Shown here: positions 42,257 through 52,129 of the stretch, one piece after another | Layout of the letters: each line of letters opens with the position of its first letter | Numbering within the stretch: position 1 is the stretch's first letter | Origin: Epithemia pelagica | Taxonomy: Eukaryota > Bacillariophyta > Bacillariophyceae > Surirellales > Surirellaceae | NCBI GenBank assembly: GCA_946965045.2 | Contig: OX337230.1 | Coordinates: 2,666,001-2,730,000 of the forward strand | DNA: 64,000 nucleotides | Direction: 5' to 3' | Translations under genes and position numbers: made by a program | Notes under the pieces: generated by a model | What the model was told of the DNA's origin: nothing | The model's input: only the letters and a program-made list of their open reading frames with translations | Database searches by the model: none

Positions 42257-43023
42257 TGACAATCTGTCTTTACATAGATGGTATAGTGAACAAGGACACC
42301 CTTGCACATGTTGTCAAGGTTCTCTGAACTGTGTGCAGCAGACTAACACTACAGACTTGGAATATTGATAAATCAAAACCAGAATCCACCAAGTTTATTG
42401 TAGCCATAGAACACGGGTCGGAATATGTTACCGTAGAACTTGACTCAATCCAGGCTGTGGACTCTTCAAGTTCCCATTTCTGTGAATAGCGCATGAAATT
42501 CCTCTACTGCAGCGATTGTCATGCAATCATAGATGCCAAACGTTTGATTGGTTTTTTTGTTGACAATATGAATACCGAATGATTGGGATGGTCAGATATT
42601 AGACATTTATACCCTTAAAATGTAGATCGATAACCCCAGGCCCGACTCAGAGAAAAAGTGTCTACTCACAGCCAAAAGGCATCAATTCAAGAGCCTCCAA
42701 CTTCCACAGAATGACAAAGTCAGAGGCTTTAGAATTGTTAAATCCTTGCCCCTGGATAATCAAATGCAGGTTCCAACCGTACACAACAAGAAAAAGATAT
42801 AAAATCCCATTGTTTCAGACTACATGTATTATCCTTTTGAGGCCATTTAACCAACATTGCTTACATGTAACCAATGTTTCTTACATGTATTGTCCGTGCA
42901 TGTTTTTTCCGTGCATGTTTTGTCCGTACATGTTTCCTTACATGTTTTGTCCGTTGTAGTCTATCAATCAATTTGCTTACATGTCTTGGTCGTTTGAGTA
43001 TATGTAATCAATAAGTTCTCAAA
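42257..43023. other. No recognised gene
   Basis: No supported ORF. At 42860-42960 there is a run of imperfect short repeats of CATGTTTTGTCCGT/TTACATGT type. Confidence 0.4.
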
Positions 43024-43374
43024 ATGTTGCCTGCTATCACTGCTCCTGGAAAGATTAATGAGATGACTGCTTCTGGCGAAGGAGAGCAAAATAGTCCAAA
43101 CATTGAGCAAAATGGTCCTGAAGCTCCAGAACAAGACAATCCTGAAGTTTTGGACTCTGCCGCTTCTGGAAAGAACAATGAGACAACTTTCACTGGTAAA
43201 GTAGAGCAAAATGGCCTGAATATAGAGCAAAATGGTCCGGACATAGATGACTTTGCCGGTGAAGGAGAGCAAAATGGGCTGAATACAGAGAAAAATGTTC
43301 CGAATGTAGATCAAAATGCTCCTGCAGTTCCGGAACTAAACAATCTTGGAGTTTTCAACAGACAGAGTTATTGA
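43024..43374 (+). CDS. Low-complexity ORF, Glu-Gln-Asn-rich repeats
   Basis: The plus frame (ATG 43024 to TGA 43372-43374) encodes 116 residues of repeated text around GEGEQNSPNIEQNGPE, with about four diverged units of 33-39 residues. The antisense frame is also open (42964-43314), which is common for such simple sequence. It could be a disordered protein or a diverged minisatellite. No family assigned. Confidence 0.35.
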   Translation: MLPAITAPGKINEMTASGEGEQNSPNIEQNGPEAPEQDNPEVLDSAASGKNNETTFTGKVEQNGLNIEQNGPDIDDFAGEGEQNGLNTEKNVPNVDQNAPAVPELNNLGVFNRQSY

Positions 43375-43749
43375 CTTCACCAAAGACATGATGATAACCC
43401 CAGTTACCATGAACCGGATAGTTAATTGTAACCCTTACCCTAATGGATATGACCATGTAGCAAAGCTCTACATTGAGACGACATGCTATCATCAAGAGAA
43501 CACTGCCCATTTTTAATTGTGTTTCATTGCCTGACATTCTAGGTCATACTGCTTTTTCTATCCTCAAGACCATTGTAAAAATAAAATCTGACTCTGAAAG
43601 TGACCCCTACCGGACTGTGGGTCTGCATATTTTTTTCAGGACATTGTACACTCTGGACCATTGAATGAAGATGACACTGACCACATTGCCAAATTGTGAC
43701 AATTAAGGATCACTGACCAAGCATACATTTCCTCTAGGGAAGATGAGGT

Positions 43750-44880
43750 TCACAAACTAGCAACTCCCAGAGCCACCGACAGGATGGAGCTATCAAAGGT
43801 CAAGTCTCGTTGCCGACACAGGCATGAGGCATTGAATGGATCAAGAAGAACTTCCACATTCTGTCTGGCACATACTGCCATTCCCTGGACAACCATCAGG
43901 AAGCTTTCGAAGCAAGTTGTGCCCTTGTCCACTATCAAATCATGAATAGTGCTACATTGTTTAACGTCTAGAGAGTAGGTGGAAAGTAGGTGAAACATGG
44001 CAAAATAATGTCATCCCATTCATGATTCGGCTTGTGATCGTTTTCAAATTGGTGCCAGAGATTAGGAAGCTCTGGCAGCAATTTCTGGACAGCTGCTTCA
44101 CAGCGGTCCATGAAGTTACTTGGAAAGTCGTAGAATGTCGAGCTGGAAATAACATCTTCTTCACGCGGAAGAAGGAGCCTCATCTTCCCTTTCCTGTCAA
44201 ATGTTTCCCATTTCTCTTTTGAAAAGGGTATCTAGGCAGGATCTTGTTGTTTGGTTTTCATGGTTACCATTGACTGTTGTTTTGTGTCATCGCATCGTGA
44301 GAGAGATGAATTGCCAGAGATGTGGCGATCGTCACGACGTCCTTGATAGCTTGCACGACCTGAATATCCTCTACCTTGGTAACCACCACGAGGAATTGGC
44401 TCTGCTCTCTCACACCACTTTCCTCGGGCTCCTCGTCCATCATGTTCATAGTAGACACGCTGTTGCTTCCGCTCATTTCCTTCATACCATCCATCAACTG
44501 AAGTTTCTCCACGTTGTTGGTGATCACGAGAAGGAATTGGCTCTCCTCTCCATGATTTCTTTCAAACCCTCCACCACGTGAAGATTCTCCACCTTGGTAA
44601 CCAGGAGGAGGAATTGGCTCTCCTCTCCATTTTGAAACAAAAGAATCACCAGAGCTGCGGTGATTGTCACGATTTCTTTCAAACCCTCCACCACATGAAG
44701 ATTCTCCACCTTGGTTACCAGGAGGAGGAACTGGCTCTCCTCTCTATCGTGAAACAAAAGAATCTCCAGAGCTGCAGTGATTGTCATCATTTCTTTCAAA
44801 CCTTCCACCACCTGAATATTCTCCACCTTGGTGACCAGGAGGAGGATCTGGCTCTCCTCTCCCCGTCTCGGGATTGAGTC
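43750..44880 (-). pseudogene. Decayed gene with RGG-type repeats and conserved 3' domain
   Basis: The coherent minus frame is not the longest ORF. It reads three 117-bp (39-residue) repeats with GEPxPPPGxQGGE, GGGFERN and SSGDSFVS, then a fourth diverged copy (PIPRGGYQGRGYSGRASYQG). In one repeat a Trp codon of its neighbour is TAG (44750 region). After another in-frame TAG (about 44232) the frame continues KEKWETFDRKGKMRLLLPRE, FPSNFMDRCEAAVQKLLPEL and PNLWHQFENDHKPNHEWDDI to 43967, and a shifted frame continues to 43750. The Gly/Arg-rich repeat suggests an RNA-binding disordered region. The 3' domain is not recognised. Confidence 0.5.
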
Positions 44881-45072
44881 GGTACACCATTGCTTACTTC
44901 AGGAATAAAGAAGAATTCACGTCCAAGTTAGACCGGTGTTGGCACCTGTGTTTTCCAGCAGTGTCTTCTTACCTTTATCACTTATCCTATCTCTGCTCCA
45001 ATACCTGGTTAGCAGCTACTTCCTTCTACCCATGCCGATCAATTCGCATGCACGTGGCATCTTGATTCCCAA

Positions 45073-45573
45073 TTGGCGATGCACTACCCCGCCTTATACT
45101 CATGTACTTCGGAAACGTTTCCGTCGTCTCTCTCGCACGACATCCATCCCGCGGACGCCTTGTTTACGCATCCCAAATTTGTCCTTGCCTGCATGTACTT
45201 CTATGATCTCCTTTTCCGTCTCTCTCTTACACCTACCATGAAATCAAAATTTCATACCTTTCTTCAAAAGCATATTTCCACCCTTTCAAAGCACGCTCCT
45301 TCTGTTCTCCTTCATAAGCCCGTCAATATCCTCCCATACCTGCCTTATCTCTGTGCCCCAGCTGCCCACTCTTGGCTTGCCCTATGTGGTTTTCGTGCAT
45401 TCGCTCTGCTGGACAATGATTCCCACCCCCTCCCATCCTTCATTTCCCCCTTGCTTCGCTCCCGCGACACCTCTGCCCGCGACACCTCTGTCGCCTCTGA
45501 TGCTGCTGCTCCTTCCGACCCAGCAGCTCCTTCTTTCCAACCCCTCCTACCTTGGGTTTGTAGCTCTAGATGA
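45073..45573 (+). CDS. Unknown ORF, 166 codons
   Basis: The plus frame is coherent: HPADALFTHPKFVLACMYFY, KSKFHTFLQKHISTLSKHAP, LPYLCAPAAHSWLALCGFRA, then an Asp/Ala/Ser-rich tail containing RDTSARDTSVASDAAAPS (a short duplication). It stops at 45571-45573. The amino acid pattern suggests an alpha-helical soluble protein. No domain recognised; followed by antisense short ORFs. Confidence 0.38.
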   Translation: MAMHYPALYSCTSETFPSSLSHDIHPADALFTHPKFVLACMYFYDLLFRLSLTPTMKSKFHTFLQKHISTLSKHAPSVLLHKPVNILPYLPYLCAPAAHSWLALCGFRAFALLDNDSHPLPSFISPLLRSRDTSARDTSVASDAAAPSDPAAPSFQPLLPWVCSSR

Positions 45574-46591
45574 GAGTACATTGAGGCACGAACCCATCCC
45601 GGTCGTCGGTAGCGGGAGTGACAAGAGTCTCGTAGGAGTGGAAGGAATGTAGTAGAAGGACCGTGGTAGTGTCACTACGTGTACTCGTCCCTCGTCGTCT
45701 TCGATCTTCTGTAACCTCGTAGATGTCCAGGAAAAGAGCAACCAGCCCAAGCGCGTCCCACCTACAAGGACAAGGGACAAGGGTTTTCTCACCCGTTGCA
45801 CTGGTTGCCTGACGAAGTTCAACAAGTCGGACAGTCTGGACATGTTCCAGCACCGCCTTCTCCATCATTTAGTTACACATGGAATGGACACCATCAATTA
45901 CCTGTGTGATACTGGTGAAAGTACCATATAGTTGGCCATGGCCAAAATAAAACAGCATACAAGGTCAGATTCCATCAACATTCCATACGCCGGGTGGATC
46001 CACCCATAGATTTTTTGAACTAGTCTAAGACTTTCAACCAAAGTGGGTACATCGTCATCCTCTCTACGTAGCTTGTAGGACAATGCAACTTTACCAAGCA
46101 CATGACCTTTCAAACGAGCCAACACCCTCAATATCTGGAACGACCGTCAGTCACGCCGGACAATTCTGATAGACACGGCAGGGAATAATATCGCGACGTT
46201 CCACCTTGCAATTGGATACAAACAGTACCACAATTACTGTACCACAATTACTGCAAGGAATGTGGAACGGACCATGACCACAAGTATGACGCCGACCCAT
46301 TGCTACTAAAACATCAAGCAATGCCCACCATGGTGATTTAAGATGACAAAGGTGATGGGGACGAGACAATACACCCAATACCGGCACCGGAATGGCACAA
46401 CGCGATCCCAACACCGCCTGGAAAAACGACGACGAATGCTCCACAGACGACACAAACACAATGGAAGCACAAACAGAAGAAGCAGGTCCATCTCGGTCAT
46501 ACCACCTCGTTCTCAGCAATCAAAGATGAACTCTCCTGGTGGTTCCAGTCCGAGAGCCACGGCATTTGGGAAAGGCAACTCCAGTACAAAT

Positions 46592-46885
46592 CTACATACA
46601 TGGTGGGGTGGGCCTTATACTCCACACAGGCAATGCATATTCCGGAGCTTCACGGGTGTATTTGGGGAAGAGTGCTGTGAATTCGTCCATTGCGGCGAGT
46701 CGGTCCCAGTAACTGGCGGTGGTTTCAATGTTGATAGGTCGAAGCCGGATCTTGACACAGGAGTTGTGGTACTGGTCAAGAGCCTTCAGAGCTTCCAGGG
46801 TTGCCGTACGGGAGGCTTGGGTTTTCAGGATTGAGTCAATGAAAACAACAACTGTACAAACCAAGTAGGAAAACAGTGACTGCAC
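46592..46885 (-). pseudogene. Fragment of a two-copy unknown family (NSCVKIRLR)
   Basis: The minus frame reads TATLEALKALDQYHNSCVKI then RLRPINIETTASYWDRLAAM and DEFTALFPKYTREA. The plus-strand ORF at 51494-52129 has TTTLETLKDLDVHFNSCVKI, RLRNINPEATDADWMQLTAP and NFAALYPEYSD, clearly the same family. The fragment loses character at both ends. Possibly a gag N-terminal domain, but I have no proof. Confidence 0.5.
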
Positions 46886-48312
46886 TTTTTGGATTGTTTG
46901 TCCAATACATGGAGCAGTGTTTCCACTGGTGGATCAACTCCATGTGGATCAGATCTCTTGGAATGGCAGGAGAATTGTTTGATTTCCCTAGCTTTCATGC
47001 CTCCCAAAACAAAGAACTTGATTTGGACAAGCTGCAGACCTCGGCAAACAGAGCCGCCTTCCAACGTCTGACAACCAACACGCCAACAGCAACGCTAACC
47101 CCACCGCGAATTGCCCGATGTCAACAAGAACTCTTTCCTCACGACGACAACCACCACCAGCAACAAGAACAGGCAGACAACGACAAACCAACCAACCACC
47201 GGAAGCAAACCAAATGCTCAAGCTCAAAGACAACCTCTTTGAGACGGCGTTCAGACAAATGAAGCCCGTGACGGCATCGGGCCCATTTGCAAATTGCACA
47301 GACGTTATTGTGTCCATGGCACTCCACCTGACTACACGAGCACCGGACTCAACGAGGCCTTAGTTTGGGACTCGTGGTGGAAGTATGCATGGACATGGAA
47401 AAGATCTGCGGGCTCAGGGTTGTCCTTCTTCGACGTATAAGAGTAAGGGTTGACTGGAGTGGGTGGGAGTGAGTCTGGTTGTCGCTGGGTTTGGGCAGTG
47501 GGCTGGTTCGGTGGATTTGTTGGTGGTGTTGTGTCGTTGGCTTTGTTCTCCGGTGGACGTTTTTTGGCCGTGAGGCGCTTGGAGCTGCTGCGGGGCATGG
47601 TTGAAGATGGTGATCAGATCTCCCTTTCTCAATATCAGGGCCACAATCCACCAGGAGCTCTGAGATTAGTACGACCACAACTGTAGTCATCAAGGGATCC
47701 TTGGTGGCATCAAGTAAGTCTGGACAACTAAGGAATAATTCTTTGAATCTTTGGTATAGGACTTCCCACCACAATGACCAGTGTCTTTCCAAAGTCGTTG
47801 CTGAAACGTTTTGGCTGCTGATCCAAGCCACCATGCAACATGTTCATGATGGCATCCCACAGAATGTCTGCACTCTTCACAATCCTTTTCATCTCCACAC
47901 ATTGATAATTTTCAATGTCTGTAGGAAATTGGCTGACTGTAGGAACCACTACTGTGATAGGAAGCCCAACATCTGGCATTTGATATCCTGGAGGTGAAGT
48001 CATATATTGATCATGGGGTACAGCAAGTGTCTGCACAATAGACATCATTGGTTGATGTTGTGACTGGCAAGCTACAAAGTGGCAAGACATGTGAATGAGT
48101 TGTGGTTGTTATAAAGGGTCATGGTTCATCAACCCTTTTGGATGGACTGTCCTATTCCTTTCCATGAGTCAGAACAGACTTCAATCAGTAATGGTTTGCC
48201 ATATCAATACTTGCCTGAGATGCCTGGTTGTGTCTTGTTTTTATCTTTTTGGTGCTGGACTTGGACATATTTGTGGAATCTCTTGTTGCAGTGATGGTGC
48301 CACATCCGTCCA
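46886..48312. other. Decayed sequence, no confident gene
   Basis: Overlapping ORFs on both strands (46876-47262 plus; 47349-47834, 47690-47902 and 47728-48090 minus) each carry parts of a plausible minus-strand protein, for example ADILWDAIMNMLHGGLDQQP then WWEVLYQRFKELFLSCPDLL in another frame. This suggests a frameshifted minus gene between about 47500 and 48090. No domain is recognised. Confidence 0.35.
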
Positions 48313-48660
48313 ATGGATAAACCATACAATGTCTCAACAATCAATTATTCCAATAGATTGAAGAAAGGACAACCGTGGCAGAGACATGGAACTGACATCT
48401 CCCTCCAAGCAAAACACATCTCCCTCCAAGCAAAACACATTCCAGGCAAACAAAATGAAGTGTCAGACATTCTCTCATGTTTTTGGAATCTTAGTGATCA
48501 ACTACTAACCAATTAGATTCATGACAACTTCTCTTCTCAGATTCCAGAGAATTTTCACATCAAATACTTGCTCAGCATAGTTTTATGCTGGATCTGCTCC
48601 ATCGTGCCTCAGTCTCCCAAATCTTCTTCGGAAAAACTGAGGGGTCGCACCAAAAATGCA
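48313..48660 (+). pseudogene. RNase H C-terminal end of an RT element
   Basis: The plus frame reads LQAKHIPGKQNEVSDIL then SCFWNLSDQLLTN to a stop at 48516, and in a shifted frame FSSQIPENFHIKYLLSIVLC. A 'H.PG..NEVAD.LSR.F.LSD..LT' block followed by 'P..F.I..L...I..WI' is the RNase H end and linker of a diatom RT family. A 19-bp duplication (ATCTCCCTCCAAGCAAAACAC at 48400 and 48419) sits in it. Confidence 0.5.
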
Positions 48661-49060
48661 ACATGACTTTGCCTAGCTCTATATCAAACAGTCGATTACC
48701 ATACATAAATATTATAGTTCTCTAATGTTGCAAGTTTGGAAAAAATGTGGAACTTGTCCCTTGATCCGCCATCGACCAGTCTCGCTTGAAATCCCATCAA
48801 GAAAGCCTTATTCAACGCAAGAAGGTACCTACTGAATCAAAAATGACTTTGGGTGGGATTGTTCCTGGACCTGTTCGTCGCTCTAATCGTAATCTTTCAA
48901 AAAGGTGAGTATTCTTGGTTGTGCCATAAAGGTGATAAATATAGTAGATGGTTACGTTCGTCCATTTCATTCCATGATAGTGGGTAGCTGTTCCTTCAAG
49001 CTGACCTGAGCTTTACCTTGGTATGGTAATACTGGTTCATTCCTGGAGGCATTTTTGCCA
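48661..49060. other. No recognised gene
   Basis: Continuation of the RT-element scrap with no motif that I can name. Confidence 0.35.
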
Positions 49061-49432
49061 CTAGAGTTGTGCACAAACCTCCACACTTTTGGAAACACTC
49101 GAATGGTGTTTTGAAGCTGTCCGACACACCTTCTTGGAAATGTTCTGAATTATCGTAGACTTTAACGTTCTCAGTGTCGCAGCCCACCCAGTCATCACCT
49201 TCTGCAGACTCTTGGCAAAGGTTGAACTTAACTTCAAGGACTCCATCTTTTCTTTTAGCGACTGTGCTGATGACCCCTCCGATGTAGTAGTCACATTCTC
49301 TGTACGGTTATCTACTTTATCATCCAATGGATTATTGTGCCTCTTGTCACCATCATCCGACCAGGAGCTGTTGAATGAATCATCATCCCCATTCAAATTT
49401 TCTTCAGACAATTCCGAGGATGCACTAGTCAT
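49061..49432 (-). CDS. Ser/Asp-rich ORF, 123 codons
   Basis: From Met 49432 the minus frame reads TSASSELSEENLNGDDDSFN, SSWSDDGDKRHNNPLDDKVD, SLKEKMESLKLSSTFAKSLQ and stops at 49061. The frame is open upstream to 49609, where it is less protein-like. It has a disordered acidic N-terminus and a helical segment. No family. The upstream DNA carries a 71-bp duplication. Confidence 0.33.
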   Translation of the reverse strand: MTSASSELSEENLNGDDDSFNSSWSDDGDKRHNNPLDDKVDNRTENVTTTSEGSSAQSLKEKMESLKLSSTFAKSLQKVMTGWAATLRTLKSTIIQNISKKVCRTASKHHSSVSKSVEVCAQL

Positions 49433-49628
49433 AGAATCAGACCGGGTACGTTGTTGAGTACAAGCTTTGGCTGGATGACATTTTTCCTCTCGAGAAGCAT
49501 CCTCCAGCAACGGTACAAGTCGTCGAGGCAAAACGGAATCGTTGGAGCTTGGGAGGGTCCGAAGCCAGGCACGGCATTGTGCACGCTGGGTAGAATTTGG
49601 TGGTTGCACATCTGGGGAAGCAGTTGTC

Positions 49629-49770
49629 TGGTCCTTTTGGTACAGAGAAGGAACTTGTCAGGGAAATCATACCGGCTTTCTGGTGCAATGTATCCTCTCT
49701 GGTCCTTTTGGTGCAAAGAAGGAACTTGTCAGGGAAATGATACCGGCTTGTGGTGCGATGTATCCTCTCT
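49629..49770 (+). repeat. 71-bp tandem duplication
   Basis: TGGTCCTTTTGG begins at 49629 and 49700 (period 71 bp); the second copy differs at a few positions and both end in GTATCCTCTCT. Confidence 0.9.
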
Positions 49771-50138
49771 TTCGGACTTTGCTTATCTTTTTCTTCTCCA
49801 ACGCTCAGCTTTCGTCATCTGGATTTCGTCATTGCAGAATTCTGTATCTTGAGGGTGGTCCGATCCACATCGGTTTAACACCATCCCTCATTTCTATCCC
49901 TCATTTCTACATGCCAGACTCTAGCTGGCATTCTCCAGAAGAAGGGAGAAGAGCCACCGTCCCAGTCCCACCAAGAGGCAATTGCTACGTGTTGCAAAGC
50001 ACACAGCCCGGCCTCGATTGACGATCACTTGTCATGATCCTCCATCTTTTTCTGATACAGTCTCCACCAGATCCAAAAGTCATTTGAAATGGTTCGTTTC
50101 CAGTATCTCAAAGCTAACTTTCGGATTGAGTCCAACGC

Positions 50139-51054
50139 ATGACTCCTCTCGCGGTTTCACTAACTGTTTGTGTTCTGTGTTGTCAAAGAAGAATTTGGGC
50201 TTGTCTGAGTATGGGATCAAGCAGACAGGGCAGATTGCTATCCAGAGGCACTATACACAACAGTGTTATCCATCCAGGCAAAAGGAGAATTAGTTTCTGG
50301 ACAATTTGGTTTTGCCCCCCAGATTGTACCCCGCCAAAAAAGGTACTCGGATGCTGCGCGGCCTGTTACTCGCACCTGCAGAATATAAAAACAAGAAAGG
50401 TGATTACACCCCACCACGCTATGCCATTGTTAATGGCCTATCAATCGGGACACCTCCTAAGTGTCTAACTGAACTGAATGAGGTAGAATTGGCCATGATA
50501 GCGCCTGCTAGGACAAACAAACATATTTTTCATCTACAGCTGGTAGCCATAAATCAATTATGGCATGGCATTCACTGTACTACAATGACCTTGAGGCCGT
50601 CCATGGTGTTGTTAATTGGTGGAGTGAGGCAACCATGTCACAACACCGGCATGAAGAAACTGGTGATAGTTTGGGTGATGGAGAAAACACAGAAAAGAAG
50701 TTGTACATCCCTACAATTGCGGTGGTACTGTGTTGCCCATTTACTCCGTCCCAGCACACAAAAGTGTACGAAAAAACTAAAGTGAGATGGGACAAAATTC
50801 AATATGCGCTGAGGTGGTTGAAAGAGAATAATTTGCTATATGCAGAATGTGACATCCCACCACGTGCAAAGGTAAAACCAATTGTTGTTGACAAAGATGA
50901 GGTTGATTCCGAATCTTCCTCTAATGTGGAGCTGGTTTTCGATATCAATGCGGTTAAGAACAGGACCTCTTTGAAAAAGACAGTACGAACCACATCCTTC
51001 GTGAACATGTTGTACCACGACTGTTCCACGAAACAGCCCAGATGTTGTATATAA
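50139..51054 (+). pseudogene. Helitron-type N-terminal (DUF6570-like) fragment
   Basis: The frame 50139-50468 starts with Cys-rich text (VCVLCCQRRIWACL). The frame 50306-50785 reads LLLAPAEYKNKKGDYTPPRY, AIVNGLSIGTPPKCLTELNE and VELAMIAPARTNKHIFHLQ. The frame 50560-51054 continues MAWHSLYYNDLEAVHGVVNW, VVLCCPFTPSQHTKVYEKTK and WDKIQYALRWLKENNLLYAE. 'P..A..NG..IG..P..L..L...E...IA..R...HI..L' and 'R..KI..AL.WLK.NN.LY.' are hallmarks of the segment preceding the Helitron replication initiator. The HUH Rep motif and helicase are not seen. Two frameshifts (about 50330, 50545). Confidence 0.68.
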
Positions 51055-51493
51055 AACTTGTACTGACTTTCAAATTGTAAAAAATAATTGAACCAGTCAT
51101 TAGATTCATGTAGCGATCCCGGGACAGATGATAATTTGTAGTTTTCCGAAACAACATGATTGACAAAATAATTGTTTGGATGAATACAATTCGATGGTTT
51201 TGAGATAGGTGGAGTGAATAGAAAAATGCTTGTTTTGTCCTTTTGGAGGGAAACTACCGACTGGGCAAGGGACACATGGGTGAATCGGTAGAGTCAGCAT
51301 TGTCAGTATCCCATAGTGGATCGTATGATACTTCGGAGAGTATAAGATCTTAGTTGGGTCATTCCACTCTTAATGAGATTTTCTGTAATTCAGTACTTCA
51401 TTATTGTTACATGACTTAAATATGTTACCACAATTGTACTATCGACTTGTCCGACAAAATCGGCAATAGTGGATTCGTATAAACACACCAAGT

Positions 51494-52129
51494 TTGTCAA
51501 AGTATGGTAATGGGTCGTGTTCTATAAACAAGACACAAGCAGTATGTGATAATCGATTTACTGAGGGAACTTTTGTATGCTCACAAAAAATAGTTCAGCC
51601 ATGTCAACTCCTAACAAGAAGACATCGAGTGTTGTTGATTTATGTGGACACTCCACGCCTGTTGAAGAAAAAATGGAAGAAGGCACGGGTACTACTGCAA
51701 CTACAGCCAAAGAATCAACCAACACGCACCACGACTTTGGAAACCTTGAAAGACCTTGACGTCCATTTCAACTCATGCGTGAAAATTCGTCTTCGCAACA
51801 TCAATCCAGAAGCAACTGACGCCGACTGGATGCAACTGACAGCACCGACCAACTTTGCGGCCCTGTACCCCGAATACAGCGACGTCGACCAGCGCCCCGA
51901 GTCCTACACGGTCTACCTACTCCCTAGCCATCTACTCTTGTGTTTGATCGGAGCAAGAAAGAGGGCTTCTAGAATGAGGAGGACGAGGACACGGAACGAC
52001 GACGAACTGGAACATGCCAAGGACAAGCGTCAGTGGACAAGACCAAAGAACCATGCAGTAGTTTCGAAAGGATTTCCATGCTGTCAGACTACCACTACTT
52101 CTAACACCAGAATTGCACCAGTTGCTTAA
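51494..52129 (+). CDS. Unknown ORF, second member of the NSCVKIRLR family
   Basis: The plus frame is open for 211 codons. From about residue 75 it reads RTTTLETLKDLDVHFNSCVK, IRLRNINPEATDADWMQLTA, FAALYPEYSDVDQRPESYTV, then a basic Arg-rich tail (GARKRASRMRRTRTRNDDEL). Part of the N-terminus is probably in another frame (51598 ATG, TPNKKTSSVVDLCGHSTPVE). Partner of the minus-strand fragment at 46592-46885. May be a gag-like protein; unproven. Confidence 0.45.
   Translation: MSKYGNGSCSINKTQAVCDNRFTEGTFVCSQKIVQPCQLLTRRHRVLLIYVDTPRLLKKKWKKARVLLQLQPKNQPTRTTTLETLKDLDVHFNSCVKIRLRNINPEATDADWMQLTAPTNFAALYPEYSDVDQRPESYTVYLLPSHLLLCLIGARKRASRMRRTRTRNDDELEHAKDKRQWTRPKNHAVVSKGFPCCQTTTTSNTRIAPVA

Noticed and set aside
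42964-43314. Minus ORF opposite the Glu-Gln-Asn repeat ORF
   Set aside because: Hydrophobic, repetitive shadow of the plus-strand simple repeat.
44524-44826. Minus ORF with TKVENLHVVEGLKE repeats as a coiled-coil protein
   Set aside because: A different minus frame gives a compositionally convincing RGG-type protein that continues into a conserved segment; this ORF is its shadow.
44578-44877. Plus ORF with KILHLGxQEEELALLS repeats
   Set aside because: Antisense shadow of the same 117-bp repeats.
46241-46325. Short plus-strand CxxC...HxH text (YCKECGTDHDHKYD) as a zinc knuckle
   Set aside because: Only about 20 residues look plausible, with stops close by; too little to call a gene.
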